From positions 1 to 64,000 of the forward strand of contig CALYLW010000071.1 of NCBI GenBank assembly GCA_944989445.1: a stretch of DNA of 64,000 bases. The letters run 5' to 3'. Each line of letters opens with the position of its first letter. Position 1 is the stretch's first letter. The notes beneath the pieces are model-generated. The model made no database searches. It was not told the origin of the DNA and worked only from the letters and a program-made list of their open reading frames with translations. Both the position numbers and the translations under genes were made by a program. This document shows, piece by piece, positions 36,287 to 48,488 of the stretch. The stretch is from Ampullaceana balthica. Taxonomy: Eukaryota; Mollusca; Gastropoda; Lymnaeidae.

Positions 36287-36970
36287 GGACGAAATAAATT
36301 CCTAAATCTAAGAGATCAGATTTCTAGATATCAAACATTTCAAACAATTATTTACCTACCCCCCCCACGCCACTTTCCTTCTCACCTCCACCCCCTCCCG
36401 CCCCCCGCCCCCCTCAGTCGCCTCTGTTGGACCCTTTAACTGTGGTGCTCGAGATGAATAACCAGCATCTGTGTCTAACCCATTAACCTAGAATACATTT
36501 CATTGAGTGTACCGAACCATCCTAAAGCCCTACTTATAACGGCAAGTGGATTCATCAATAACTATTATTTTTAAATTTAGAAGAAAAAAATCCTTCAATT
36601 TTTTTAAGGATCTAGATCTGCATTTCTGCCATGCGGGTTCATGGCTTAGTATTTCAGGTTGCGAGACTGGAGAATATTAACATCCATTGCAAGAAGAAAT
36701 GCTGCTATTCAATTACAACTTCGGGATAGAGTGTTTCAGTCTTTTGTGAACTAAAACATAAAACCAATATTCCTGAATAGGCTTGGTCATTATTTACCGG
36801 AAGTCTAATAATAGACTCGATCTATAACTAGGTCACCGCCTGAGGTGCCGTAAGGTCAATAAGTTAATATTTATTCATAACTAATTCAATTATTAATTGA
36901 AATTATCTAAAACTTGTTCAAAACCTTGATTTTAAAGAATTTTAAAGAAAAATATAAGGTCATCTTATTT
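36287..36970. other. Unique spacer with a C/T-rich tract
   Basis: 36,350-36,420 is strongly C- and T-rich with several C-runs. The rest is AT-rich and shows no gene. Confidence 0.5.
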
Positions 36971-36974
36971 GATA

Positions 36975-37745
36975 TTTATATAATGCCAAATAGAGCTTCC
37001 TTGCGAGAGTGAATTTAATATTAATATGTAAATATACAGACTATACTTTTTTATTTTTAGTTCATTCGCTCATTCGTCCGAGAATTTTATTCATTCACAT
37101 ACTATTTACTTCTAAAACTTATGATGGAATTATATTTAAAATCATAATCTTAGTGCAAGTTTATTACTAATAAATACTAAGGCATATATAATTTATATGA
37201 ACCAACGAAAACAATTTATATTAAATATAAGTTTGTTAGCACTAGTGACTAGTACTAGTAGGCTACTAGTGGCGACGGCTGGAACGACCGCTTACACTTT
37301 CACTCATCTTAAATAAATGCTTAGGCTTATTTATTTAAATTAAAATATCAATAGATTGTTATATTATGTAATATTATATTATGCGAAATGGAACGTCCTT
37401 GCGAGCATGAATAAGTAAATGAATTAGTGACTCTGCATCTGCTCTGACTGAGGCTCTAGTAATAAGTTAGTAGTAACTAGTTCTAGTTGCTCGTTCGTCC
37501 ATGAAGTTTATTATTTCATAATAGGATGTAATTATAATTAAAGTCATAATCTTAGTGTAAGTTTATTACTAATAAATACCACGGCATATATTTTTATAAG
37601 GCAAGGACCAAGGTAAACAATATTAAAATACATATATGTCAATAATTGACTACGCTAGGACTAGTGTTTACGGTAGTTACGACTATCGAACGAACGCTTA
37701 CACTCATCTTTAAATAATTTAAAATATGTTACGGCTTATTTATTA
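36975..37745. repeat. Diverged about 400-bp direct duplication
   Basis: 36,975-37,345 and 37,380-37,745 share the same ordered landmarks: cttgcgag, gctcattcgtccg or gctcgttcgtcc, cataatcttagtg, gtttattactaataaatac, cgcttacac, and ggcttatttatt. Divergence is substantial. The pair is probably part of a transposon whose protein start lies at its right side (37,729-37,887). Confidence 0.65.
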
Positions 37746-37887
37746 AAGTTTTAAGTCTTCGACATTTTAATAATTTTTTCGGCTGCAAAACTGAGTGAGA
37801 AGAAATATCTTTTTTGTTCAAAATAGCACCTGGAACATCGTTTTCAGAAAGCACTATAACACTATTAAACACACTGTTGCTAGCCAT
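37729..37887 (-). pseudogene. Short SAP-like N-terminal fragment of a transposon protein
   Basis: The 52-codon minus-strand frame starts MASNSVFNSV and contains ENDVPGAILN, then LQPKKLLKCRRLKTLINKP before a stop. The order VPGA, then L-x-LK-x-WL-x-CRG-x-K-x2-x-NK-like, is familiar from SAP-type DNA-binding heads of repetitive proteins in invertebrate genomes, some of which carry YqaJ-like nuclease domains. Here the helix is degraded (KKLLKCRRLK) and the frame stops where the helix-loop-helix should finish. No nuclease or other domain follows. It is a small relic, and the family name is a tentative call from short motifs. Confidence 0.4.
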
Positions 37888-38204
37888 GTTTGAGAAAGTT
37901 TGACCTTACTGACAACGAAGAGCCTAAAAATAGATATGACCGAATGGCTTATGACGTTTTCGGGTCTCAGAAATGATCAAGTCTATATACTATTAATTTA
38001 AAAGGAAAGTTCAAGGGTAACACAGTTGAGTTTTGTAGGACAGACTTGCGGCCAATTCGGACAATATCAAAGAAATGTCCGTGAATTCAGCGACGCAACA
38101 CAAACAAAAACTTTATAAGATAAATAAATGTATATCTAATAATGATATAACAATGTTGTTAACGTTCTCTAGGGTGTGTAGTGACAGCAATTATTAATTA
38201 CACG
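37888..38204. other. Spacer, no gene seen
   Basis: Probably includes the 5' end of the element that encodes the SAP-like fragment (37,888-37,995). The rest is unique. Confidence 0.4.
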
Positions 38205-40893
38205 GTTTTGTGCCACTAGAGCTGTCTGATTAGGACACACTTCCCATCTTGTGCCACGTGAGCTGTCTGATTAGGACAAGCTTCCCATCTTGTGCCACGT
38301 GAGCTGTCTGATTAGGACACACTTCCCATCTTGTGCCCCGTTAGCTGTCTGATTAGGACACACTTCCCATCTTGTGCCGCGTGAGCTGTCTGATAAAGAA
38401 CCACTTCCAATCTTGTGCCATGTGAGCTGTCTGATCAGGACACACTTCCCATCTTGTGCCACGTGAGCTGTCTGATTAGGACACACTTCCCATCTTGTGC
38501 CACGTGAGCTGTCTGATTAGGTCATACTCCCATCTTGTGCCACGTGAGCTGTCTGATTAGGACACACTTCCCATTTGTGCCATGTGAGCTGTCTGATAAG
38601 AAAACACTTCCCATCTTGTGCCACGTGAGCTGTCTGATTAGGACACACTTCCCATTTGTGCCACGTGAGCTGTCTGATTAGGACACATTACCCATTTGTG
38701 CCATGTGAGCTGTCTGATTAGGACACACTTCCAATCTTGTGCCACGTGAGCTGTCTGATTAGGACACACTTCATATTTGTGGCACGTGAGCTGTCTGATT
38801 AGGACACACTTCCCATTTGTGCCACGTGAGCTGTCTGATTAGGACACACTTCCCATCTTGTGCCACGTGAGCTGTCAGATTAGGACATACTTCCCATATT
38901 GTGCCACGTGAGCTGTCTGATTAGGACACACTTCCCATCTTGTGTCAGTGAGCTGTCTGATTAGGACACACTTCCAATCTTGTGCAACGTGAGCTGTCTG
39001 ATTAGGACACACTTCCCATCTTTTGCCACGTGAGCTGTCTGATTAGGACACACTTCCTATTTGTGCCACGTGAGCTGTCTGATTAGTACACACTTCCCAT
39101 TTGTGCCACGTGAGCTGTCTGATTAGGACACATTTCCCATTTGTGCCATGTGAGCTGTCTGATTAGGACACACTTCATATTTGTGGCACGTGAGCTGTCT
39201 GATAAGGACACACTTCCCATTTGTGCCACGTGAGCTGTCTGATTAGGACACACTTCCCATCTTGTGCCACGTGAGCTGCCTGATTAGGACATACTTCATA
39301 TTTGTGGCACGTGAGCTGTCTGATAAGGACACACTTCCCATTTGTGCCACGTGAGCTCTCTGATTAGGACACACTTCCCATCTTGTGCCACATGAGCTGT
39401 CTGATTAGGACTCACTTTCCATTTGTGCCACGTAAGCTGTCTGATTAGGACACACTTCCCATTTGTACCATGTTAGCTGTCTGATTAGGACACACTTCCC
39501 ATTTTGTACCACGTGAGCTGTCTGATTAGGACACACTTCCCATTTGTGCTAAGTGAGCTGTCTGATTAGGACACACTTCCTATTTTGTACCACGTGAGCT
39601 GTCTGATTAGGACAAACTTCCCATCTTGTGCCACGTGAGCTGTCTGATTAGGACATACTTCCCATATTGTGCCACGTGAGCTGTCTGATTAGGACACACT
39701 TCCCATCTTGTGTCAGTGAGCTGTCTGATTAGGACACACTTCCAATCTTGTGCCACGTGAGCTGTCTGATTAGGACACACTTCCCATCTTGTTCCACGTG
39801 AGCTGTCTGATTAGGAAACACTTCCCATCTTGTGCCACGTGAGCTTTCTGATTAGGACACACTTCCTATTTGTGCCACGTGAGCTGTCTGATTAGGACAC
39901 ACTTCCCATTTGTGCCACGTGAGCTGTCTGATTAGGACACATTTTCCATTTGTGCCATGTGAGCTGTCTGACTAGGACACACTTCCCATCTTGTGCCAAA
40001 AGTGAGCTGTCTGATTAGGACACACTTCATATTTGTGGCACGTGAGCTGTCTGATAAGGACACACTTCCCATTTGTGCCACGTGAGCTGTCTGATTAGGA
40101 CACACTTCCCATCTTGTGCCACATGAGCTGTCTGATTAGGACTCACTTCCCATTTGTGCCACGTAAACTGTCAGATTAGGACAAACTTCCCATTTGTACC
40201 ATGTTAGCTGTCTGATTAGGACACACTTCCCATTTTGTACCACGTGAGCTTTCTGATTAGGACACACTTCCCATTTGTGCTAAGTGAGCTGTCTGATTAG
40301 GACAAACTTCCCATTTTGTGCCACGTGAGCTGTCTGATTAGGACACACTTCCCATTTGTGCCACGTGAGCTGTCTGATTAGGACACACTTCCCATTATGT
40401 CCCACGTGAGCTGTCTGATTAGGACACACTTCCTGTGAGAGACGTGTTGTTGTATTTACATTGTATGAGGATGCAATGATTTGACCTAGTATGAAACACG
40501 TGGTTTTGTGAGGTGAACTGTAAGCGTGCTGGTCAAGGACTAAGAGAAAAACTGCTAAACATGTACGCTTCAAGAGGCAACCGGGGATTGAATGCATATG
40601 AGCTGATTAGGTGGTTGATTGTACAGTTGATTACAGTAGATTGTATATAGTGATTAAAGACAGTTGTTAACCAGAACACAGTGTGTTAAAGACTTGTCAA
40701 TTGACGCATAAGTTTTATTACTCTTCCCATTTTGTGCCACGTGAGCTGTCTGATTAGGACACACTTCCCATTTGTGTCACGTGAGCTGTCTGATTGGGAC
40801 ACACTTCCCATTTGTGTCACGTTAGCTGTCTGATTAGGACACACTTCCCATTTTGTACCACGTGAGCTGTCTGATTAGGACACACTTCCCATG
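38205..40893. repeat. 39/41-bp minisatellite with an E-box in most units
   Basis: The unit contains tgccacgtgagctgtctga and ttaggacacacttcccat, with catcttgtg (41 bp) and catttgtg (39 bp) forms. Most units carry the palindromic E-box CACGTG. Blocks of variants repeat in order, for example the cttcatatttgtgg units near 38,770, 39,170, 39,295 and 40,027. The array is interrupted at 40,434-40,722 by an inserted element and then resumes in register. It ends at about 40,893. Confidence 0.96.
40434..40722. mobile_element. Probable solo LTR with 5-bp target duplication
   Basis: A 289-bp non-repeat insert splits one minisatellite unit. Direct repeats CTTCC flank it at 40,429-40,433 and 40,723-40,727, and removing the insert plus one copy restores a perfect unit. 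It begins TGTGAGAGACGTG and ends TTTTATTACT, close to the TG...CA form of LTRs, with the final A mutated or absent. A TATA-like tgtatatag lies at about 40,643. Size, ends and 5-bp duplication fit a solo LTR of a Gypsy, BEL or Copia element; a MITE with a 5-bp duplication is the alternative. It carries no coding sequence. Confidence 0.6.
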
Positions 40894-41280
40894 TAGTGAC
40901 GAAATTATCTCATTCACCTGTTCAAACATACGATATACTCTTCACAATTTCAACCATCATCTCGCGGTTAACCTGGCATAATCTCGCAGCACACAAGGCA
41001 TCGGCTTGGGGCACATCCCATACGGAACTCTTGCAGCGATAACAAAACGTACCTTGTAAATCTTTGGTTTGGGCTTTTTGAAATCCAATTCCCACTCCTT
41101 GCCAACCCCTTCGTGGTAGGGACCAATGTTCCATCTAAGGTTCGTAGGTCCCTGTGCAAAGTAAAAAAACAACTCGTGTGCAAAGTTGCACAGCATCCAT
41201 TTTTTGTGTGCAATATTTTACATCATGTTCTGCGCGGTAATTCTAAACTGCTTCGCGGGCATCGGTCAGATATCAGCGCA
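40894..41280. other. Spacer containing a dispersed repeat
   Basis: The segment at about 41,218-41,290 (tgcgcggtaattctaaactg, then catcggtcagatatc) recurs inverted at 53,438-53,520. The segment at about 41,180-41,210 (gcaaagttgcacagc, then attttttgtgt) resembles 49,297-49,325. The several overlapping 70-80-codon frames on the minus strand show no recognisable domain. Confidence 0.5.
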
Positions 41281-41399
41281 GCTTAAATGGAGCGATGGTG
41301 GGCACCCATCCTGGGACGGATGCTTTAAGATCGTTTTATGGGTGGGGCAGGAATTGGTCAGTGGTTACCATATTTTCCATGGATGACGTGTGTTGGGTT

Positions 41400-43485
41400 G
41401 ATGAAAGATGGTTGTGATAGGTTGATAAATAGATGAGTATGAAAGATAGTTGTAATAGGTTGATAAATAGATGAGTATGAAAGGTGGTTGTGATCGGTTG
41501 ATAAATAGATGAGTATGAAAGGTGGTTGTGATAGGTTTATAAATAGATGAGTATGAAAGATGGATGTGATAGGTTGATAAATAGATGAGTATGAAAGATG
41601 GTTGTGATAGGTTGATAAATAGATGAGTATGAAAGATGGTTGTGATAGGTTGATAAATAGATGAGTATGAAAGATGGTTGTGATAGGTTGATAAATAGAT
41701 GAGTATGAAAGATGGTTGTGATAGATTGATAAATAGATTAGTATGAAATATGGTTGTGATAGGTTGATAAATAGATGGGTATGAAAGGTGCTTGTGATAG
41801 GTTGATAAATAGATGAGTATGAAAGATGGTTGTGATAGGTTGATAAATAGATGAGTATGAAAGGTGGTTGTGATAGATTGATAAATAGATGAGTATGAAA
41901 GATGGTTGTGATAGGTTGATAAATAGATGAGTATGAAAGGTGGTTGTGATAGGTTGATAAATAGATGAGTATGAAAGGTGGTTGATAAATAGATGAGTAT
42001 GAAAGATGGTTGTGATATGTTGATAAATAGATGAGTATGAAAGATGGTTGTGATAGGTTGATAAATAGATGAGTATGAAAGGTGGTTGTGATAGGTTGAT
42101 AAATATGTGAGTATGAAAGGTGGTTGTGATATGTTGATAAATAGATGAGTATGAAAGATGGTTGTGATAGGTTGATAAATAGATGAGTATGAAAGATGGT
42201 TGTGATAGGTTGATAAATAGATGAGTATGAAAGGTTGGTTGTGATAGAATGATAAATAGATGAGTATGAAAGATGGTTGTGATAGGTTGATAAATAGATG
42301 AGTATGAAAGATGGTTGTGATAGGTTGATAAATAGATGAGTATGAAAAGTGGTTGTGATAGGTTGATAAATAGATGAGTATGAAAGGTTGGTTGTGATAG
42401 GTTGATAAATATATGAGTATGAAAGGTGGTTGTGATAGGTTGATAAATAGATGAGTATGAAAGATGGTTGTGATTGGTTGATAAATAGATGAGTATGAAA
42501 GGTGGTTGTGATAGGTTTATAAATAGATGAGTATGAAAGATGGATGTGATAGGTTGATAAATAGATGAGTATGAAAGATGGTTGTGATAGGTTGATAAAT
42601 AGATGAGTATGAAAGATGGTTGTGATAGGTTGATAAATAGATGAGTATGAAAGATGGTTGTGATAGGTTGATAAATAGATGAGTATGAAAGATGGTTGTG
42701 ATAGATTGATAAATAGATTAGTATGAAATATGGTTGTGATAGGTTGATAAATAGATGGGTATGAAAGGTGCTTGTGATAGGTTGATAAATAGATGAGTAT
42801 GAAAGATGGTTGTGATAGGTTGATAAATAGATGAGTATGAAAGGTGGTTGTGATAGATTGATAAATAGATGAGTATGAAAGATGGTTGTGATAGGTTGAT
42901 AAATAGATGAGTATGAAATGTGGTTGTGATAGGTTGATAAATAGATGAGTATGAAAGGTGGTTGTAATAGGTTGATAAATAGATGAGTATGAAAGATGGT
43001 TGTGATATGTTGATAAATAGATGAGTATGAAAGGTGGTTGTGATAGGTTGATAAATATGTGAGTATGAAAGGTGGTTGTGATATGTTGATAAATAGATGA
43101 GTATGAAAGATGGTTGTGATAGGTTGATAAATAGATGAGTATGAAAGATGGTTGTGATAGGTTGATAAATAGATGAGTATGAAAGGTGGTTGTGATAGAT
43201 GATAAATAGATGAGTATGAAAGATGGTTGTGATAGGTTGATAAATAGATGAGTATGAAAGATGGTTGTGATAGGTTGATAAATAGATGAGTATGAAAAGT
43301 GGTTGTGATAGGTTGATAAATAGATGAGTATGAAAGGTTGGTTGTGATAGGTTGATAAATATATGAGTATGAAAGGTGGTTGTGATAGGTTGATAAATAG
43401 ATGAGTATGAAAGATGGTTGTGATTGGTTGATAAATAGATGAGTATGAAAGATGGTTGTGATAGGTTGATAAATAGATGAGTATG
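41400..43485. repeat. 38-bp minisatellite, array A1, about 55 units
   Basis: The unit contains gataggttgataaatagatg and agtatgaaagatggttgt. Since 38 is not a multiple of 3, a reading frame cycles through all three phases; the minus strand has no stop in any phase, giving a spurious open frame of 586 codons (41,738-43,498). Variants such as ataggtttat recur 980 bp apart (41,531 and 42,511), as does gtatgaaata (41,741 and 42,721), so about 26 units were copied as a block. Confidence 0.95.
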
Positions 43486-43529
43486 TTGAAATTGTCACAT
43501 TTAAAGACTCGACAAGTTTGGATAAGTCG

Positions 43530-44370
43530 GAATGTGTGAGATTGAATGATTTGGAATGTGTGAGATTGAATGATTTGAAATGTGTGAGATTGAATGATTT
43601 GAAATGTGTGAGATTGAATGATTTGAAATTTGTGAGATTGAATGATTTGAAATGTGTGAGATTGAATGATGTGAAATGTGTGAGATTGAATGATTTGAAA
43701 TGTGTGAGATTGAATGATTTGAAATGTGTGAGATTGAATGATTTGAAATGTGTGAGATTGAATGATTTGAAATGTGTGAGATTGAATGATGTGAAATGTG
43801 TGAGATTGAATGATGTGAAATGTGTGAGATTGAATGATTGGGAATGTGTGAGATTGAATGATTTGAAATGTGTGAGATTGAATGATTTGAAATGTGTGAG
43901 ATTGAATGATGTGAAATGTGTGAGATTGAATGATGTGAAATGTGTGAGATTGAATGATGTGAAATGTGTGAGATTGAATGATTGGAAATGTGTGAGATTG
44001 AGTGATTGGAAATGTGTGAGATTGAATGATTGGAAATGTGTGAGATTGAATGATTGGAAATGTGTGAGATTTAATGATGTGAATTGTGTGAGATTGAATG
44101 ATTTGAAATGTGTGAGATTGAATGATTTGAAATGTGTGAGATTGAATGATGTGAAATGTGTGAGATTGAATGATTTGAAATGTGTGAGAATGAATGATTT
44201 GAAATGTGTGAGATTGAATGATTGTGAATGTGTCAGATTGAATGATTGTGAATGTGTGAGATTGAATGATTTGAAATGTGTGAGATTGAATGATGTGAAA
44301 TGTGTGAGATTGTATGATTTAAAATGTATGAGATTGAACTATTGGAAATGTCTGAGATTGAATTATTGGA
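43530..44370. repeat. 24-bp minisatellite, array B1, about 35 units
   Basis: The unit gaaatgtgtgagattgaatg plus attt encodes KCVRLNDL on the plus strand when read in frame, so a 329-codon frame runs through it. Codon-third changes (gatgtg, gattgg) are as common as any other. It looks like a repeat artefact, not a gene. Confidence 0.95.
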
Positions 44371-44489
44371 GCTTAAATGGAGCGATGGTGGGCACCCATC
44401 CTGGGGCGGATGCTTTAAGATCGTTTTATGGGTGGGCCAGGAATTGGTCAGTGGTTACCATGGTTTCCATGGATGACGTGTGTTGGGTT

Positions 44490-45899
44490 GATGAAAGATG
44501 GTTGTGATAGGTTGATAAATAGATGAGTATGAAAGATGGTTGAGATAGGTTGATAAATAGATGAGTATGAAAGGTGGTTGTGATAGGTTGATAAATAGAT
44601 GAATATGAAAGGTGGTTGTGATAGGTTGATAAATAGATGAGTATGAAAGATGGATGTGATAGGTTGATAAATAGATGAGTATGAAAGATGGTTGTGATAG
44701 GTTGATAAATAGATGAGTATGAAAGATGGTTGTGATAGGTTGACAAAATAGATGAGTATGAAAGATGGTTGTGATAGGTTGATAAATAGATGAGTATGAA
44801 AGATGGTTGTGATAGATTGATAAATAGATTAGTATGAAATATGGTTGTGATAGGTTGATAAATAGATGGGTATGAAAGGTGGTTGTGATAGGTTGATAAA
44901 TAGATGAGTATGAAAGGTGGTTGTGATAGGGTGATAAATAGATGAGTATGAAAGGTGGTTGTGATAGGTTGATAAATAGATGGGTATGACAGATGGTTTT
45001 GATAGGTTGATAAATAGATGAGTATGAAAGGTGGTTGTGATAGGTTGATAAATAGATGAGTATGAAATGTGGTTGTGATAGGTTGATAAATAGATGAGTA
45101 TGAAAGGTGGTTGTGATAGGTTGATAAATAAATGGGTATGAAAGGTGGTTGTGATAGGTTGATAAATAGATGAGTATGACAGATGGTTGTGATAGGTTGA
45201 TAAATAGATGTGTATGAAAGGTGGTTGTGATAGGTTGATAAATAGATGAGTATGAAAGGTGGTTGTGATAGGTTGATAAATAGATGAGTATGAAAGATGG
45301 TTGTGATATGTTGATAAATTGATGAGTATGAAAGGTGGTTGTGATAGGTTGATAAATAGATGAGTATGAAAGATGGTTGTGATATGTTGATAATAGATGA
45401 GTATGAAAGATGGTTGTGATAGGTTGATAAATAGATGAGTATGAAAGGTGGTTGTGATAGGTTGATAAATATGTGAGTATGAAAGGTGGTTGTGATAGGT
45501 TGATAAATAGATGAGTATGAAAGATGGTTGTGATAGGTTGATAAATAGATGAGTATGAAAGATGGTTGTGATAGGTTGATAAATAGATGAGTATGAAAGA
45601 TGGTTGTGATAGGTTGATAAATAGATGAGTATGAAAGGTGGTTGTGATAGGTTGATAAATATATGAGTATGAAAGGTGGTTGTGATAGGTTGATAAATAG
45701 ATGAGTATGAAAGATGGTTGTGATAGGTTGATAAATAGATGAGTATGAAAGTTGGTTGTAATAGGTTGATAAATAGATGAGTATGAAAGGTGGTTGTGAT
45801 AGGTTGATAAATAGATGAGTATAAAAGATGGTTGTGATAGGTTGATAAATAGATGAGTATGAAAGATGGTTGTGATAGGTTGATAAATAGATGAGTATG
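44490..45899. repeat. 38-bp minisatellite, array A2, about 37 units
   Basis: The same unit as array A1, sharing its marker variants (gtatgaaata at 44,832). It is stop-free in all minus phases apart from a few indels. Confidence 0.95.
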
Positions 45900-45944
45900 T
45901 TGAAATTGTCACATTTAAAGACTCGACAAGTTTGGATAAGTCGG

Positions 45945-47480
45945 AATGTGTGAGATTGAATGATTTGAAATGTGTGAGATTGAATGATTGTAAATGTGTG
46001 AGATTGAATGATGTGAAATGTGTGAGATTGAATGATGTGAAATGTGTGAGATTGAATGATTTGAAATGTGTGAGATTGAATGATGTGAAATGTGTGAGAT
46101 TGAATGATTTGAAATGTGTGAGATTGAATGATTTGAAATGTGTGAGATTGAATGATTTGAAATGTGTGAGATTGAATGATTTGAAATGTGTGAGATTGAA
46201 TGATTTGAAATATGTGAGATTGAATGATTTGAAATGTGTGAGATTGAATGATTTGAAATGTGTGAGATTGAATGATTTGAAATGTGTGAGATTGAATGAT
46301 TTGAAATGTGTGAGATTGAATGATTTGAAATGTGTGAGATTGAATGATGTGAAATGTGTGAGATTGAATGATTTGAAATGTGTGAGATTGAATGATGTGA
46401 AATGTGTGAGATTGAATGATGTGAAATGTGTGAGATTGAATGATTGGAAATGTGTGAGATTGAATGATTTGAAATGTGTGAGATTGAATGATTTGAAATG
46501 TGTGAGATTGAATGATGTGTGAGATTGAATGATGTGAAATGTGTGAGATTGAATGATGTGAAATGTGTGAGATTGAATGATTGGAAATGTGTGAGATTGA
46601 GTGATTGGAAATGTGTGAGATTGAATGATTGGAAATGTGTGAGATTGAATGATTGGAAATGTGTGAGATTGAATGATGTGAATTGTGTGAGATTGAATGA
46701 TTTGAAATGTGTGAGATTGAATGATTTGAAATGTGTGAGATTGAATGATGTGAAATGTGTGAGATTGAATGATTTGAAATGTGTGAGAATGAATGATTTG
46801 AAATGTGTGAGATTGAATGATTGTGAATGTGTGAGATTGAATGATTGTGAATGTGTGAGATTGAATGATTTGAAATGTGTGAGATTGAATGATTTGAAAT
46901 GTGTGAGATTGAATTGAAATGTGTGAGATTGAATGATTTGAATGTGTGAGATTGAATGATTTGAAATGTGTGAGATTGAATGATTGGAAATGTGTGAGAT
47001 TGAATGATTTGAAATGTGTGAGATTGAATGATTTGAAATGTGTGAGATTGAATGATTTGAAATGTGTGAGATTGAATGATTTGAAATGTGTGAGATTGAA
47101 TGATTTGAAATGTGTGAGATTGAATGATTTGAAATGTGTGAGATTGAATGATTTGAAATGTGTGAGATTGATGATTTGAAATGTATGAGCTTGAACTATT
47201 GGAAATGTCTGAGATTGAATGATGTGAAATGTGTGAGATTGAATGATGTGAAATGTGTGAGATTGAATGATTGGAAATGTGTGAGATTGAGTGATTGGAA
47301 ATGTGTGAGATTGAATGATTTGAAATGTGTGAGATTGTATGATTGGAAATGTGTGAGATTGAATTATTGTAAATGTGTGGGATTGGACTATTGTAAATGT
47401 GTGAGATTGAATGATTGGAAACGTGTGAGATTGAATGATTGGAAATGTGTGAGATTGAATTATTGGAAATGTGTGAGATT
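45945..47480. repeat. 24-bp minisatellite, array B2, about 64 units
   Basis: The same unit as array B1. Frame breaks at about 46,515, 46,915-46,945 and 47,168 come from partial units, splitting the open frame into four. The last ten units are the most diverged. Confidence 0.95.
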
Positions 47481-47940
47481 AATACGATTTATTTATCTTT
47501 TAAAAATTAATTAATTAAATTTTGAATTTTGATTTTCGAACAGAACGAAAGGAAAACTAAAATTATCATAGTTGAAGTGCATAAAAAGCCATCTAATTGC
47601 TTCGGTATCTTTAGACAATAATCGGTGACTACGTACAGGGTCATTAGATGTTAATGGGTTAATGCATACAGTGCACTAATACTTAGATGATTAACAAATA
47701 ATACATTATACATTACACTAATGTGTGAATAGGTAAACAACCACTGTGTGATCGTATCTTGTGGTAGCTATATTTACCATTTTTACTCAGGGTAGTATCT
47801 AATCATTTGATACTTTATCAGTGATTCTCAGTGCTTTATAATGGACGCTATTTGTTAAAAATTCCCTAGCCATTAAAATTTCGCGGTGTTTTTTTTAATT
47901 TATTTATTTTTTAAAAATTTATTATTTGTTTTTTTTAATA
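47481..47940. other. AT-rich unique spacer
   Basis: No gene recognised. It ends in a T-rich stretch containing the TA insertion site of the next element. Confidence 0.5.
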
Positions 47941-48488
47941 GTAATCCCTCGTTTATTGTGGGAGATAGGTTCCAATACCGACCATGAAAACTGAATTTCC
48001 GTGAAATAGTGACACGAGATGTTAAGCTACTTGAAACATAGGTAGATAAATTTACATTTACTATCTTCCGTGTGCAAGAACAAACACATACAAATTCTCG
48101 TTCTTGCCGTCTGGAATTCGGGCGTGGAATGGGTTGCCTGAAAAAACCTGGCAAACCAACACTTTATCAACATTTAAAACTCTAATAAGAATGCAGGTTT
48201 GGACACAAACCATGGATAAGGCTAGGACGCAATAATCTTCTTTATAGAAAGAACGTTTGTGACCGCTAAGATAAGAACACGGGAGGGATGGTGAAGATTA
48301 TATGCTGTGCAGTAAAAATGATGAAGGTGATGATGACTTTCACTGCGCAGCCGATGACCGTATTTTACGTCTCTTCTGACGACGGTGCCATTTCTTGGGG
48401 CAAACTCTTCTAATAGTACGAAAATATTTTAAAAACCAGCCAAGTAGTGAATCCGTAAAAAGTGAACCGCGAGGTAGCGAGGGATTAC
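47941..48488. mobile_element. TA-flanked MITE, Tc1/mariner (pogo/Tigger-like)
   Basis: The left end reads gtaatccctcgtttattgtg; the right end, on the opposite strand, reads gtaatccctcgctacctcgc. TA lies on both sides (47,939-47,940 and 48,489-48,490). Such ends with a CCTCG core and a TA target duplication are typical of pogo/Tigger-type non-autonomous elements. The 548-bp interior has no transposase; the 84-codon minus frame at 47,900-48,154 spans the element edge and is chance. Confidence 0.75.

Larger units (their letters stand above)
41281..44370. repeat. Compound tandem module, copy 1
   Basis: Copy 1 has four parts: a unique lead (41,281-41,400), a 38-bp array (to 43,485), a linker (43,486-43,530, attgtcacatttaaagactc) and a 24-bp array (to 44,370). 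The next copy starts directly after, at a shift of 3,090 bp measured on the lead. The lead sequences are nearly identical in the two copies. Confidence 0.92.
44371..47480. repeat. Compound tandem module, copy 2
   Basis: The parts come in the same order: lead (44,371-44,490), 38-bp array (to 45,899, about 0.7 kb shorter than in copy 1), linker (45,900-45,945) and 24-bp array (to 47,480, about 0.7 kb longer than in copy 1). Total lengths are nearly equal, by coincidence or by selection on assembly. Confidence 0.92.

Noticed and set aside
41738..47514. Long open frames (586, 485, 329, 196 codons) in the compound arrays
   Set aside because: They follow from 38-bp and 24-bp repeat units, and variants accumulate without regard to codon position.
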